Shown one piece after another: positions 26,745 through 34,733 of a stretch of 64,000 nucleotides of DNA; position 1 is the stretch's first letter; every line of letters begins with the position of its first letter. The translations under genes and the position numbers were made by a program. The notes under the pieces were generated by a model. The model made no database searches, was not told the DNA's origin, and was given only the letters and a program-made list of their open reading frames with translations. The stretch comes from Flavobacteriaceae bacterium PS02293 (GTDB taxonomy: Bacteria; Bacteroidota; Bacteroidia; Flavobacteriales; Weeksellaceae): the NCBI GenBank assembly GCA_029960045.1, contig JASCOV010000010.1:95299-159298 (forward strand), read 5' to 3'.

Positions 26745-26966
26745 TTTAGTGTTCCATTGAGTTTTCCTGTATTTTTTCCAACTTCTCTGAAACTTAATTT
26801 CTTTTGAATTAATTGTTTCATAGCCGTGTGGAAAACACCAAGAACATCCCATATCGTCTCCATATAAAATTCTGGAAATCTGGACATTTGAAATCTTTTT
26901 CGGAAAATCAATTAATCCGTATTCATTGATTCCGAAAGATTGTCTTAACGTTTTAAATTTTTTCAT
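26739..26966 (-). CDS. small hypothetical protein in the RNA island
   Basis: A 75-residue basic ORF (MKKFKTLRQSFGINEYG...) with two close cysteines (GCSWC is CxxC spaced) near residue 40. I do not recognise the family. It is the first reading frame after the promoter-like motif at 27049-27085. Its stop codon lies within the first strand of Y7, so the same transcript would carry the coding frame and Y7. Coding status is plausible because there is an A-rich leader and no competing frame, but it is unproven. Confidence 0.45.
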   Translation of the reverse strand: MKKFKTLRQSFGINEYGLIDFPKKISNVQISRILYGDDMGCSWCFPHGYETINSKEIKFQRSWKKYRKTQWNTKK

Positions 26967-27048
26967 AAGTATTGAGTATTAACCTCAATACACCGCTCCT
27001 TTAAGACATTGTTTATAATAATTCATAGTTATTATTTTTTTGAAGTTA

Positions 27049-27085
27049 CAAATTTATTGTATTGATACGCATTCTATTTGCGTAG
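27049..27085 (-). promoter_or_regulatory. promoter with island-specific motif (copy B)
   Basis: The minus-strand -7 element TAAATTTG (27049-27056) is followed upstream by the motif at 27064-27085 (plus strand ...ACGCATTCTATTTGCGTAG). The motif matches the sequence upstream of the TROVE gene at about 17 of 22 positions and contains the inverted arms ACGCA / TGCGT. It should drive the 75-residue ORF and Y7 to Y1. Confidence 0.5.
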
Positions 27086-27619
27086 TTAGAAAATTATTTC
27101 AAATAAAATTTTAATTAGCTCACAAAGTTTTACAAATCCTAAAACCGGAAGTAAAATAAGTCCTCCAATAAAAAGGTAAAGCCCAATTGTACTTAAAAAA
27201 GTGTCTTTCGATTCTGTGTAATTTCCCTTCTCTCTATCTTTTCTTTTAAATTCAGGAATGTGTTTTGTCTTTCTAAAACTGTCAGATTCTAATTCACTTA
27301 AAATATTTTTCAAGTATTCTGAAAGTTGATTTTTATCTCCACGGAAAACAATATCTTTTAAAATAGCATTTCCTGAATTGCTTAAAGAATTTCTGTAAAT
27401 ATCAACAGCTTCTTTCATATCAAAATTCTGAAGTTCGGACAAAATCCAAAATTTTCCGGCTTCATCTTTGAATCCTGAATCATAATAAATTTGTCCTAGT
27501 TTCTCTCTTAAAGAAATATCATCAGGAAATTCATTAATCAGATTTCTCAGTCTATCACAGGCCTTTTTCTTTCTTCCTGCTTTCAGGTCTTCATCTATTC
27601 TGTAGAAAATAGTTCCCAT
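27086..27619 (-). CDS. DUF6584-like protein with TPR-like helices and C-terminal TM anchor
   Basis: A 177-residue protein. The first 80 residues form helical pairs of TPR type (AGRKKKACDRLRNLINEFPDD, LREKLGQIYYDSGFKDEAGKFW), and a C-terminal hydrophobic segment (residues about 147-175) suggests membrane attachment. The N-terminal pattern resembles DUF6584 proteins. It begins 17 bp after element Y9 and ends at the island promoter motif copy B. Function unknown; protein-protein interaction is the safest guess. Confidence 0.65.
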   Translation of the reverse strand: MGTIFYRIDEDLKAGRKKKACDRLRNLINEFPDDISLREKLGQIYYDSGFKDEAGKFWILSELQNFDMKEAVDIYRNSLSNSGNAILKDIVFRGDKNQLSEYLKNILSELESDSFRKTKHIPEFKRKDREKGNYTESKDTFLSTIGLYLFIGGLILLPVLGFVKLCELIKILFEIIF

Positions 27620-27635
27620 ATTTTTTTTTAATTAA

Positions 27636-27714
27636 AACCAAGTAATAAGCTATAAGAGTTTTTGATATTCAAGTTACGAGTTTGACGATGGAACTCTTAT
27701 ATACGACATTGGTT
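27636..27714 (-). ncRNA. short Y-RNA-like RNA Y9
   Basis: Outer helix AACCAA/TTGGTT, signature strand ATGTCGT, and a perfect 10-bp inner helix TATAAGAGTT/AACTCTTATA (27651-27660 with 27692-27701). No T or D arm. It ends 17 bp before the DUF6584-like ATG. Confidence 0.5.
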
Positions 27715-27720
27715 AGTTTA

Positions 27721-27791
27721 AACCGAGCAATTTGCGAAAAGACTCATATTCAATTAAAAGTCGAAGGATTTCTTTTCTTACGGCATCGGTT
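27721..27791 (-). ncRNA. short Y-RNA-like RNA Y8
   Basis: Outer helix AACCGA/TCGGTT, signature ATGCCGTA opposite AAATTGC, inner helix GAAAAGA/TCTTTTC (7 bp). It closely resembles Y5 and Y6. It lies 9 bp after the stop of the 110-residue gene and 6 bp from Y9. Confidence 0.5.
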
Positions 27792-27799
27792 GGTTTTTA

Positions 27800-28132
27800 T
27801 TATGTTTTCTGAATAATTTCCGTTTTATACTTTTCAAAGCCAAATGGTCCAAAAAAAGTCGACCAGTCTCCTGCATCTGGACTCTCTTCAATATTCCCAG
27901 AAAATATTTCAATACAGTCATTTTCTTCCAAAAGCACAGTTTCCCTATTAAGATGATAGTATTTTAATAATTCTATTAATTCTTGTAAATCACTGGCATC
28001 TGTTTTAAATCCATAAATTGTTACAACAAAAATATTTGATTGTTCTTGACTTAGCGAAAATTCAAACTTTATGGTATTATCATTCATAATTATTATGTTT
28101 GATAAAACAGGATATTGGTTAATAATTTTCAT
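27800..28132 (-). CDS. hypothetical protein next to TROVE gene
   Basis: A 110-residue acidic protein (MKIINQYPVLSN...) of mixed beta/alpha character with no signal peptide, TM segment or motif I recognise. It starts 35 bp after the TROVE stop and is followed by Y8 and Y9, so it is probably expressed with the Ro60 homologue. Confidence 0.65.
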   Translation of the reverse strand: MKIINQYPVLSNIIIMNDNTIKFEFSLSQEQSNIFVVTIYGFKTDASDLQELIELLKYYHLNRETVLLEENDCIEIFSGNIEESPDAGDWSTFFGPFGFEKYKTEIIQKT

Positions 28133-28155
28133 TTATAATTTAATTTAACATTTAA

Positions 28156-28179
28156 AAGCAGTGCCTTTTACAGCACTAC
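28156..28179 (-). terminator. hairpin spanning the TROVE stop codon
   Basis: AGTAGTGC and GCACTGCT pair over 8 bp (one G-U) with the loop holding the TAA stop, followed by TTTT. It may attenuate transcription into the Y8/Y9 segment. Confidence 0.5.
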
Positions 28180-29685
28180 TTTTTTAATCATTTCTACTGC
28201 AGATTTTCGGTCTTCCAAAGCATTCAGTACATCGAAGATTTTGTCGGACCAACCTGCAATAAGATAGACATCATTTTTTCTGACATCCAACGGTTGTTTT
28301 CCGTAACCAGCCAAATCAAAAATATACAATTTCGCATTTGGATTGTTTTTTTTATATCGATTCCAAGAATACTCAAAAGAATCATCGGTTAAGTTACTGT
28401 TCCACAATTGAGTATCGGTGAATAACATTACTTTGTCCACTTTTTCGTTTCTTCTGATTAAATCCTCAATCACAAGATAACCGTTTGTGGAATAACCAAC
28501 TTCACCTTCCCTTTTGTAGAACGCATCCACGTTTCTCAGGATACCATTTTTCGGCATCGGAACTCTTTTCCAAATGTCACCGAACATACCTGTAATCACG
28601 TTTTTGCACTGCGGCTGCAACATCATCGCCATCAACAGACCGATGTCGTACAACAACACTTTAGATTTCGGAGAAATTGCCTTCTGCATAGAACCGGAAA
28701 CGTCTGTCGCAATCACAACCGAAGTTTCGAAACCAAAACCTCTGATGTTTTTTGCGCTCACCATCACCGCATCTTCCAATGCTTCCAAGATTGATGAAAT
28801 GTATTTTGAATCGATGTTTTTCAATTCTCTGTACGCCGACAAAAATCTGAATGGCAATTGTTTTGAGTTTCTTACCGCTTTTTCATCCGACAAATAATTG
28901 CAAACTTTATAAATCGCATCTGATGAAACATTGGCTTCCAAGATGTTTCTAAGGTTTCTTAATGTCGCCATATAACCCAATTTGTTGCTGAAAATCAGTT
29001 CTTCCCATTTGTTTTTGAAAGCTGATTTTTTTTCCGCATCATCGGCAAATTTAGTTTGACCTAAAACTGAAAGTTCAACTTCCCAAGTATAAGGCGTTTC
29101 CAACGAGTCGTTTACGATTTTGTTGAAAATGGCCTGCTGATTTTCATCTTTTGCTTTTGGGTGCACCAAGAACAATGCATCTTTCAAAGTCACCTCCGCT
29201 TTTCTGTTGTATTTTGCGAATTGATATTCATCAAATTTGTTGAAAGATTTCACCAAACCTTTTTGGATTTGTTTAGAAAGCTTGTTCAATTTTTTCAAAT
29301 CCGTTCTGTTGTTTGCCAATTGGTAATACGCCAGCAATTCTGTGATTTCATCCGCTCTTTGGATAACGCCGTCAACAGTTTTGCTTACCAAGTCTGTACC
29401 TGAAGTCTGTTTCGCCAATTCGGTTGTCAAAACCAATGGGATTGAACGCAAATACATATCTTTTCTTGCATAAACTGCTAATTTCGCTACGAAATCCGGG
29501 TCATTTTTCTGAATCAGAGATTGGATTCTTGTCAATCTGTCATTTCCTTTTTCATAGGTTGCGTTTGATAATTCTGTTGTAACAACAGCACTATATAGTT
29601 CTTCTGCAGGCGTCATTGTGTAAGCTTTTGCACCTTCGTAGTTGGTTACTACTCTATTTGATTTTCTTAAAAAATTAAATTTCAT
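28168..29685 (-). CDS. rsr: TROVE-domain RNA-binding protein, Ro60 orthologue (Rsr)
   Basis: A 505-residue protein matching Ro60/Rsr in length and order. The N-terminal about 300 residues are the HEAT-like TROVE ring (MTPAEELYSAVVTTELSNATY, VAKLAVYARKDMYLRSIPLV); the C-terminal part is a von Willebrand A domain with an intact MIDAS, DVSGSMQ near residue 325, and a later FTDTQLW. In bacteria Rsr binds Y RNAs, and the YrlA class tethers it to nucleases such as PNPase for structured-RNA decay. Here nine Y-RNA-like elements lie just downstream on the same strand. The upstream promoter carries the same motif as the downstream ncRNA promoter. Confidence 0.93.
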   Translation of the reverse strand: MKFNFLRKSNRVVTNYEGAKAYTMTPAEELYSAVVTTELSNATYEKGNDRLTRIQSLIQKNDPDFVAKLAVYARKDMYLRSIPLVLTTELAKQTSGTDLVSKTVDGVIQRADEITELLAYYQLANNRTDLKKLNKLSKQIQKGLVKSFNKFDEYQFAKYNRKAEVTLKDALFLVHPKAKDENQQAIFNKIVNDSLETPYTWEVELSVLGQTKFADDAEKKSAFKNKWEELIFSNKLGYMATLRNLRNILEANVSSDAIYKVCNYLSDEKAVRNSKQLPFRFLSAYRELKNIDSKYISSILEALEDAVMVSAKNIRGFGFETSVVIATDVSGSMQKAISPKSKVLLYDIGLLMAMMLQPQCKNVITGMFGDIWKRVPMPKNGILRNVDAFYKREGEVGYSTNGYLVIEDLIRRNEKVDKVMLFTDTQLWNSNLTDDSFEYSWNRYKKNNPNAKLYIFDLAGYGKQPLDVRKNDVYLIAGWSDKIFDVLNALEDRKSAVEMIKKVVL

Positions 29686-29746
29686 AATTACTGTTTTTAT
29701 GGTTAAACATTTTGGAGGACTATCATTTCCTCTCTGATTTCTGATG

Positions 29747-29783
29747 CAAAGTAAAAACCTAATTGCGCAATGTTTTTGCGTAG
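29747..29783 (-). promoter_or_regulatory. TROVE promoter with island-specific motif (copy A)
   Basis: The minus strand has a -7-like TTACTTTG (29747-29754). Upstream, plus-strand 29762-29783 contains the palindrome ATTGCGCAAT followed by TTTGCGTAG, shared with the motif at 27064-27085. A specific activator or repressor for the island is likely. Confidence 0.5.
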
Positions 29784-29820
29784 TAAAATTAATTACTAAA
29801 AATTCTTATATTTTTTTCAA

Positions 29821-30369
29821 TTAAGTTCTCTGCAGACACCAAAATAAAATCTTGGCGATGTTCTTCACATCATCAACTCCTCTGTGATGAGTACCTTCTA
29901 AAGGGAATTTCAATTCTTTCAAAGCTCTGTCCATTCCTACACTTTTTCTGATGGGATGCAATTGAGCAAATAAGGTTTTCACGTTGATGTGGTCATAACT
30001 TAAAGGATAATCAACCTTGAATTTCCTTGCCTGATTTTGAAGCATACTCAAATCGTAGTTTCCATAACTTGCCCAAGTCAAATCTTCGGAATCATAATCT
30101 TCTCTAAGAATATCCAGAGCATCTTCCAGCAAAATCCCTTCATCATCAAGCATTTCCTGCGTAATGGAAGTCAGTTCTGTACAAAACGGACTTACTTTCG
30201 AGTATTGAGGTTTTACTAAAATTCCCTCATTTTGTGAAATCTTACCGGTTTTCGTATCCATAATACAAACTCCGATTTCTATGATTTCACTTTCTTGTCC
30301 TCTCGGCGGTCGGTCATTCCAACACGTGGCTTCGAGGTCTATAATTAATATATTGTCTGTTGTTTTCAT
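29821..30369 (-). CDS. DEDDh 3'-5' exonuclease, ERI1/KapD-like (paralogue A)
   Basis: A 182-residue nuclease. The start at 30369 (MKTTDNILIIDLEATCW) is preferred over 30483, whose extension is not homologous to the paralogues and overlaps the upstream gene. ExoI DLEATCW (Asp11, Glu13), ExoII YGNYD, and ExoIII HHRGVDD give a complete DEDDh set. The DLEATCW form is typical of the 3'hExo/ERI1/KapD branch, which acts on structured RNA 3' ends. It lies between paralogue B and the TROVE gene; trimming of Y RNA or tRNA 3' ends is an inference from context. Confidence 0.87.
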   Translation of the reverse strand: MKTTDNILIIDLEATCWNDRPPRGQESEIIEIGVCIMDTKTGKISQNEGILVKPQYSKVSPFCTELTSITQEMLDDEGILLEDALDILREDYDSEDLTWASYGNYDLSMLQNQARKFKVDYPLSYDHINVKTLFAQLHPIRKSVGMDRALKELKFPLEGTHHRGVDDVKNIAKILFWCLQRT

Positions 30370-30479
30370 TTGTTTAAAAAATTTAATTGTTAATGGATGG
30401 AAGATGGATGCGGGAAGATGGAAGTTTTTGGAGTACGCAATTGACTTCCAGACTTCAGATTCAGACTTCCAGCCCAAAT

Positions 30480-31025
30480 TCATCCCAAAATTTCTCTCAA
30501 AATTTTGGCGGCGTTGTAAGCATCGTCTGCTCCGCTGTGATGATTTCCTTCAAAATCCATATTCATATATTTCAAGGCTCTTTTTAAGCCCATCATTTTA
30601 TGAAATCCGATATGATTTTTAAATTGATACATCACATTAATATAATTTTCTGAAAAAGGATTTTCGATTCCGAGATAATCACACTGTTCCATCATTTGCT
30701 CTTTATCAAAATTCCCAAAACCGGCCCAAGTAAGCTGAGTTGAATGATATTCATCTCTGATTTTCTCGCAGGCTTCTTCGAAGTAGATACCTTTTTCTTC
30801 AATTAATTGTGGTGTAATTCCGGTCAGTTCTGTACAAAATTTATTGATTTTTGACCTTTCGGGAATTACATAGATGCTTTGTTTATTGGAAATTGCTTTT
30901 GTTGTTCTGTTTAATTTGCAAATTCCTATTTCTATAATATCGACTTTTTGTCCGGCGGGAATTCTATCGTTTTCCCAACACGTGGCTTCCAAATCGACGA
31001 TTAATATTTCATTGGTTGTTTTCAT
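30480..31025 (-). CDS. DEDDh 3'-5' exonuclease, ERI1/KapD-like (paralogue B)
   Basis: A 181-residue paralogue of the genes at 29821 and 33615. It has ExoI IVDLEATCW, ExoII GFGNFDKEQM and ExoIII NHHSGADDAYN, so all catalytic acids and the His are present. It starts MKTTNEILIVDLEATCW, nearly the same N-terminus as paralogue A, which indicates a tandem duplication. It lies about 95 bp after the metallophosphoesterase. Confidence 0.87.
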   Translation of the reverse strand: MKTTNEILIVDLEATCWENDRIPAGQKVDIIEIGICKLNRTTKAISNKQSIYVIPERSKINKFCTELTGITPQLIEEKGIYFEEACEKIRDEYHSTQLTWAGFGNFDKEQMMEQCDYLGIENPFSENYINVMYQFKNHIGFHKMMGLKRALKYMNMDFEGNHHSGADDAYNAAKILREILG

Positions 31026-31120
31026 TTTTACTGTTTTGTGATAGATGTTTGAAGTTGGAGCCTGGAAGTAAATTACACATTATAAATACTTCCATCTCCC
31101 AACATTTAGCTTTTAGCTAA

Positions 31121-31684
31121 TTAATTTCGAGGCGCAAACGGTGGCGTCCATTTTTTCTTTTTCATCACTTCTTTGACTTCTTCGTAAGAAATCGGATAGA
31201 AATTATGACAATCTACACCAACATCGATACTTAAAGCCATTTCATCATCCGGCAGAGTTCCGTGAGAATGACCGTAGAGTTGCCAAGTTCCTCGGTGTGA
31301 GCCATTCCAAGTTCTCATTGCGTAATGGAAAAGAATAATTTTCTGTTTGCCTTCCTTATTTTCCGGCTCATCAATTCTCAATTCGTGGTAATCTCTTATA
31401 GAATCAAATCGTTTCGGATAAGTCAAAGTTGAACCTTCGTGATTGCCTTTTATTAAATGGATATTGCCATTCAATCTATCCAAAGTTTCCTTGGTAAAAT
31501 CCGGTTTGCCCAAACTGACATCGCCTAAATGATAGACAATATCGTTGACACCCACTTTCTCATTCCATCGTTTGATGAGTTCTTCATTCATCTGTTCCAA
31601 CGACTCAAAAGGCCGTTCGGAAAATTTTATAATATTGGCGTGACCAAAATGATGGTCTGCCGTAAAAAATATATTTTGTTTCAT
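31121..31684 (-). CDS. calcineurin-like metallophosphoesterase
   Basis: A 187-residue phosphoesterase with every metal motif: FFTADHHFGH (DxH), HLGDVSLG (GD), IKGNHEG (GNHE), LFHYAM and YGHSHG (GHxH). It is short, like phage-encoded and RNA-repair-associated members of the family. Next to an Rnl2-type ligase it could act on 2',3'-cyclic or 2'-phosphate ends before ligation, but this is inferred only from position. Confidence 0.87.
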   Translation of the reverse strand: MKQNIFFTADHHFGHANIIKFSERPFESLEQMNEELIKRWNEKVGVNDIVYHLGDVSLGKPDFTKETLDRLNGNIHLIKGNHEGSTLTYPKRFDSIRDYHELRIDEPENKEGKQKIILFHYAMRTWNGSHRGTWQLYGHSHGTLPDDEMALSIDVGVDCHNFYPISYEEVKEVMKKKKWTPPFAPRN

Positions 31685-31721
31685 TTTTTTTAATTTGTTT
31701 AAAATGTTTAAAAGTTCTTTT

Positions 31722-31846
31722 TGTCATTGACTTCGTCGAATCTTCGATTTCTGAATAGAATTTTGCGAAGCATTATGGAATGAAGAATCTTTTTAATTAA
31801 TACATTTAAGATTTTTCGACTTCACTTTGTTTCGCTCAAAATGACA
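31722..31846. repeat. dispersed intergenic repeat, family 1, copy 2
   Basis: The 125-bp partner of 16473-16593, bounded by the inverted ends TGTCATT and AATGACA. It lies between the RNA ligase and metallophosphoesterase genes. The pair share about 80 percent of positions by eye. Confidence 0.8.
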
Positions 31847-31902
31847 ACTTTGTAAAAATTTAAATCAAGAATTTAAATAAGTTCTAAATATTTACAATAA
31901 GT

Positions 31903-32916
31903 TTAAACTTTAACAGTCATCAATTCTTCTTTTATAACATCAATGACCAAAGAATTCAATCTTTTATTGATTCTTTTTTGCTCTTCTTTTTCTATGGTTG
32001 TGAAAGCGTTCGGGAAATCTTTTTCAAAATCTTCCAAAATATCTTTTGAAAAAAAACCAATCACTTTTCCAATCATTTTTGGGTCGAATTCTCCAATCTT
32101 GCTCACAATGCTATTCAATCGGTTTACGGTTGTGTATTTTTGGATTTCATCCCAGATATTTTGAGCATTTTCACTGAAACGAACTTCTTTTTGAATTGGT
32201 CTGTCTTTCCTAACCATTTTAGATTTCTCGGTCCATTTTTCGTTTTTATTTTTCAAAATGACTCTTGAACCGTTTCCAAAATATTTGGTTTTCAAAGTTT
32301 TGACGATTGTTCCTTCACACATATTATTTTCGATTTCAGGCAATCCCAACCAAGCCGGAATTTTAGAATCGAAATCGTTTGGGAATTTCAAAGCTTCTTC
32401 CAAAGTTCCCTGAAACAAGATTTTAGCATAGAAAAATCCGGTTTCATCTAAAATTTGATTAACCAAATCTGTATCCAAATAAGTCGTTCCATTCAACTTG
32501 ATATCGAATGCATAAAATTCATTATAAGGAGAATACTCTACACCTTTCTGAACTTTTATGGCATCTTTTACAGGTTCAACCTCTTTATGTTTATAACCTC
32601 CACCAAACAATTCGCCGTAGATAACAACGGTTTCAACATCCGGATGAATGGTTTTTACTTTTTGGAAAATGTCTATCACATTCTTTCTGTAACGTTCCAA
32701 AATTTGATGTGCGTTGTAGAATTTCTCATCACCCTCGATGAAAGCAGTTCTTTTTGCGATTTTAATTTCCTTTCCATCGGTAAAGAAAGAGAAATTAGCA
32801 CCGTGAACTTTCTCCTGCACAATGAAAATCTCCTTTCCAAAACCCTGCAATTTGATTTGGTCAATCACACGGGTTTGGTAAGCATTTTCTATAGAGTTAT
32901 ATGTTTTGAAAATCAT
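31903..32916 (-). CDS. RNA ligase, T4 Rnl2 type
   Basis: ATP-dependent RNA ligase of 337 residues, almost exactly the length of T4 Rnl2. Nucleotidyltransferase motifs in order: I, EKVHGANF with adenylated Lys36; Ia-like AKRTAF (55-59); III, YGELFGGG (100-107); IIIa, FYAFDI (134-139); IV, EGTIVK (201-206); V, ILKNKN (220-225). A helical C-terminal domain follows. Rnl2 enzymes seal 3'-OH/5'-phosphate nicks in duplex RNA. In this island, with exonucleases, Ro60 and tRNAs, repair of cleaved tRNA or Y RNA is the natural hypothesis. Confidence 0.92.
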   Translation of the reverse strand: MIFKTYNSIENAYQTRVIDQIKLQGFGKEIFIVQEKVHGANFSFFTDGKEIKIAKRTAFIEGDEKFYNAHQILERYRKNVIDIFQKVKTIHPDVETVVIYGELFGGGYKHKEVEPVKDAIKVQKGVEYSPYNEFYAFDIKLNGTTYLDTDLVNQILDETGFFYAKILFQGTLEEALKFPNDFDSKIPAWLGLPEIENNMCEGTIVKTLKTKYFGNGSRVILKNKNEKWTEKSKMVRKDRPIQKEVRFSENAQNIWDEIQKYTTVNRLNSIVSKIGEFDPKMIGKVIGFFSKDILEDFEKDFPNAFTTIEKEEQKRINKRLNSLVIDVIKEELMTVKV

Positions 32917-33034
32917 TATTTTTAGTTTTTAATTTTGTTTTAACCACAAAAGGGACAAAAGATTTTAAAGTTTTTGAACACTTAAGTTTTTAAAATTTAA
33001 TACATTGAAAACATTAAGTACACATAAGATAAAA

Positions 33035-33610
33035 TCAAAGATTTTCATTTGTCGTTTGTAGTTCTAATTCATTATTTTTCATCTGAGTAACGTGTCTCTG
33101 AGCGTGCAACGAAAGGAAATAAATGTATTCGTACACATTGATTTTCCCGAGTTCATTCACAGTCATTGTTGTTTTGCAGAGAAGACCTTCGCCGTTTTTC
33201 ATCAAGTCTAAATAGTTCAAACATTGATGATATTGCTGAGAAATTAAACTTCTGATTTCATTTAAATTTAATTCTCCTTTTGGTTCCATATGTTCTGGTC
33301 TAATCCATTCAAAAGCCCCGTACTCGCCTACTTTTTCAAACTTTTCTTGATTGAAACTGTAGTTTTCTATTTCAAGATTCAAATCAAGATTTTGATAATT
33401 TCGCACCGCTTTTTTTGAACCTTTTTCAATCAAAATCAACAAGTAAAAGTTCGTCAAATAAATATGCTCTAAAATCTGTTGAACCGTCCAACCTCCATTT
33501 GAAGGTTGATGATTCAACATAGCATTATCTTTTTCAAACCAATTGTCAACTTCGTCAAAAGAGAGTTTCAAATGCGTTTTTATATCCTGAATTAATCTAA
33601 AAATGTCCAT
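33035..33610 (-). CDS. DinB-superfamily protein
   Basis: A 191-residue four-helix-bundle protein. The likely metal-binding histidines are in ILEHIYLTN (residue about 48) and LHAQRHVTQM near the C-terminus, as in DinB/YfiT/DfsB proteins. It starts 4 bp after the stop of exonuclease C, so the two are coupled. DinB-like enzymes include thiol transferases and hydrolases, but the substrate cannot be told here. Confidence 0.8.
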   Translation of the reverse strand: MDIFRLIQDIKTHLKLSFDEVDNWFEKDNAMLNHQPSNGGWTVQQILEHIYLTNFYLLILIEKGSKKAVRNYQNLDLNLEIENYSFNQEKFEKVGEYGAFEWIRPEHMEPKGELNLNEIRSLISQQYHQCLNYLDLMKNGEGLLCKTTMTVNELGKINVYEYIYFLSLHAQRHVTQMKNNELELQTTNENL

Positions 33611-33614
33611 TGCT

Positions 33615-34160
33615 TTAATTTTTTAAAACTTGATACAATAATTTCGCTGTGTTGAAAGCATCATCTGCTCCACAATGCGCATTGCCTTCAAATTCGATAT
33701 TTCTTGCCTGAAGTTCTTTCAGTAGTCCGATTGGCTTTTCTCCACTCATCAAACTTATCAGCACTTTCAAATCAAGATACGTTTCACTGAAAGGAAATTT
33801 AACATCAAATTCTTTACATTGACTTTCCATAATCGATTTGTCAAATCCGCCATAACCAGCGTATGTTCTTTGTAATGAATTGTATCTGTTTTTGATATTT
33901 GAACAGGCTTCTTTAAAAGAAATTCCTTCTTTTTCTAATTTTTCAGAAGTGATTCCCGTCAATTTTGTACAGTATTCGCTTACTTCTGATTGCATCGGTT
34001 GTATCAAGTAACTTCTTTTATCTTCGATACTTCCGTCCGACATATTGAGTTTGCAAATTCCGATTTCAATGATTTCTCTTTTTTGATTTTCGGGGATTTG
34101 TCCTTTTTCCCAACACGTCGCTTCGATATCGATGACGATTACTTTGTCGTATAAAAACAT
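33615..34160 (-). CDS. DEDDh 3'-5' exonuclease, ERI1/KapD-like (paralogue C)
   Basis: A 181-residue third paralogue, with ExoI IDIEATCW (Asp11, Glu13), ExoII GYGGFDKSIM and ExoIII AHCGADDAFN. The His-Asp spacing matches paralogue B, so it should be active. It lies 18 bp after the YkuK-like gene and 4 bp before the DinB-like gene. Separation from paralogues A and B by four genes suggests an older duplication. Confidence 0.87.
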   Translation of the reverse strand: MFLYDKVIVIDIEATCWEKGQIPENQKREIIEIGICKLNMSDGSIEDKRSYLIQPMQSEVSEYCTKLTGITSEKLEKEGISFKEACSNIKNRYNSLQRTYAGYGGFDKSIMESQCKEFDVKFPFSETYLDLKVLISLMSGEKPIGLLKELQARNIEFEGNAHCGADDAFNTAKLLYQVLKN

Positions 34161-34178
34161 TTTAATTATTTTTTGAAA

Positions 34179-34664
34179 TTAAACCATCATATCAGCACAA
34201 TTGGAACTTGCGAACGCAAAAGGTTTTGCCTTAAAAGTGTAACCCATTCCCAAAATATATCCCATTGCGTCTTTCAATGCGACATTGGATTTGAAGTCTG
34301 GGTCAGTATTGATATCGGCGTGAACTTCCATTTCCACATCATAAGTTTCCAAAATAGAGCAGATTGCATAAGCGATTTCTACAGATTTGTTAACTTCATT
34401 CAACATTCGTTCTTTGATACTGATTGTTTGAAATTCTCTTTGTTTTCTGATAAATGTAAACGCTCCTTTTCCCTCACGAATAACAACAACTGCCGTTGCA
34501 TAACTGATTGTATCGCCGTAAACGTGGGAATCTGAACCCACGCAAACTTTCAGTCGGTGTCCGTTGGCTAGTTCGCGGATGATGGCTTCTTCTACCAATG
34601 TTGTGATAGAGTTTTGGAAAATCTTTCCAGTCATATTCTGCCATAGTTGTTGTTGCGTTTCCAT
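34179..34664 (-). CDS. RNase H-like YkuK family protein (DUF458)
   Basis: A 161-residue protein resembling Bacillus YkuK: VCVGSDSHVYGDTISYATAVVVIREGKG forms the first strands with an Asp in the RNase H position, EVNKSVEIAYAI follows, and VHADINTDP plus LGMGYTFKAKPFAFASSNCADM complete the fold. The acidic residues fit a nuclease, but activity in this family is not established. It is the first protein gene after the tRNA array and heads the exonuclease/ligase operon. Confidence 0.82.
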   Translation of the reverse strand: METQQQLWQNMTGKIFQNSITTLVEEAIIRELANGHRLKVCVGSDSHVYGDTISYATAVVVIREGKGAFTFIRKQREFQTISIKERMLNEVNKSVEIAYAICSILETYDVEMEVHADINTDPDFKSNVALKDAMGYILGMGYTFKAKPFAFASSNCADMMV

Positions 34665-34733
34665 TTTTTCTACATTTTTTGAATTTGTTTTGTTTAATTA
34701 TTAAAATTGAAGTAATGTGTTTCCACAAAATTG

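Noticed and set aside
26675..26911. An alternative 78-codon frame overlapping the 75-residue ORF and Y7.
   Set aside because: It crosses most of the Y7 structure up to its T arm and is highly basic and Arg-rich, typical of a shadow frame.
30395..30435. Purine-rich GGAAGATGGATG-like short repeats between exonuclease genes A and B.
   Set aside because: Too short and irregular to be called a repeat element or regulatory site.
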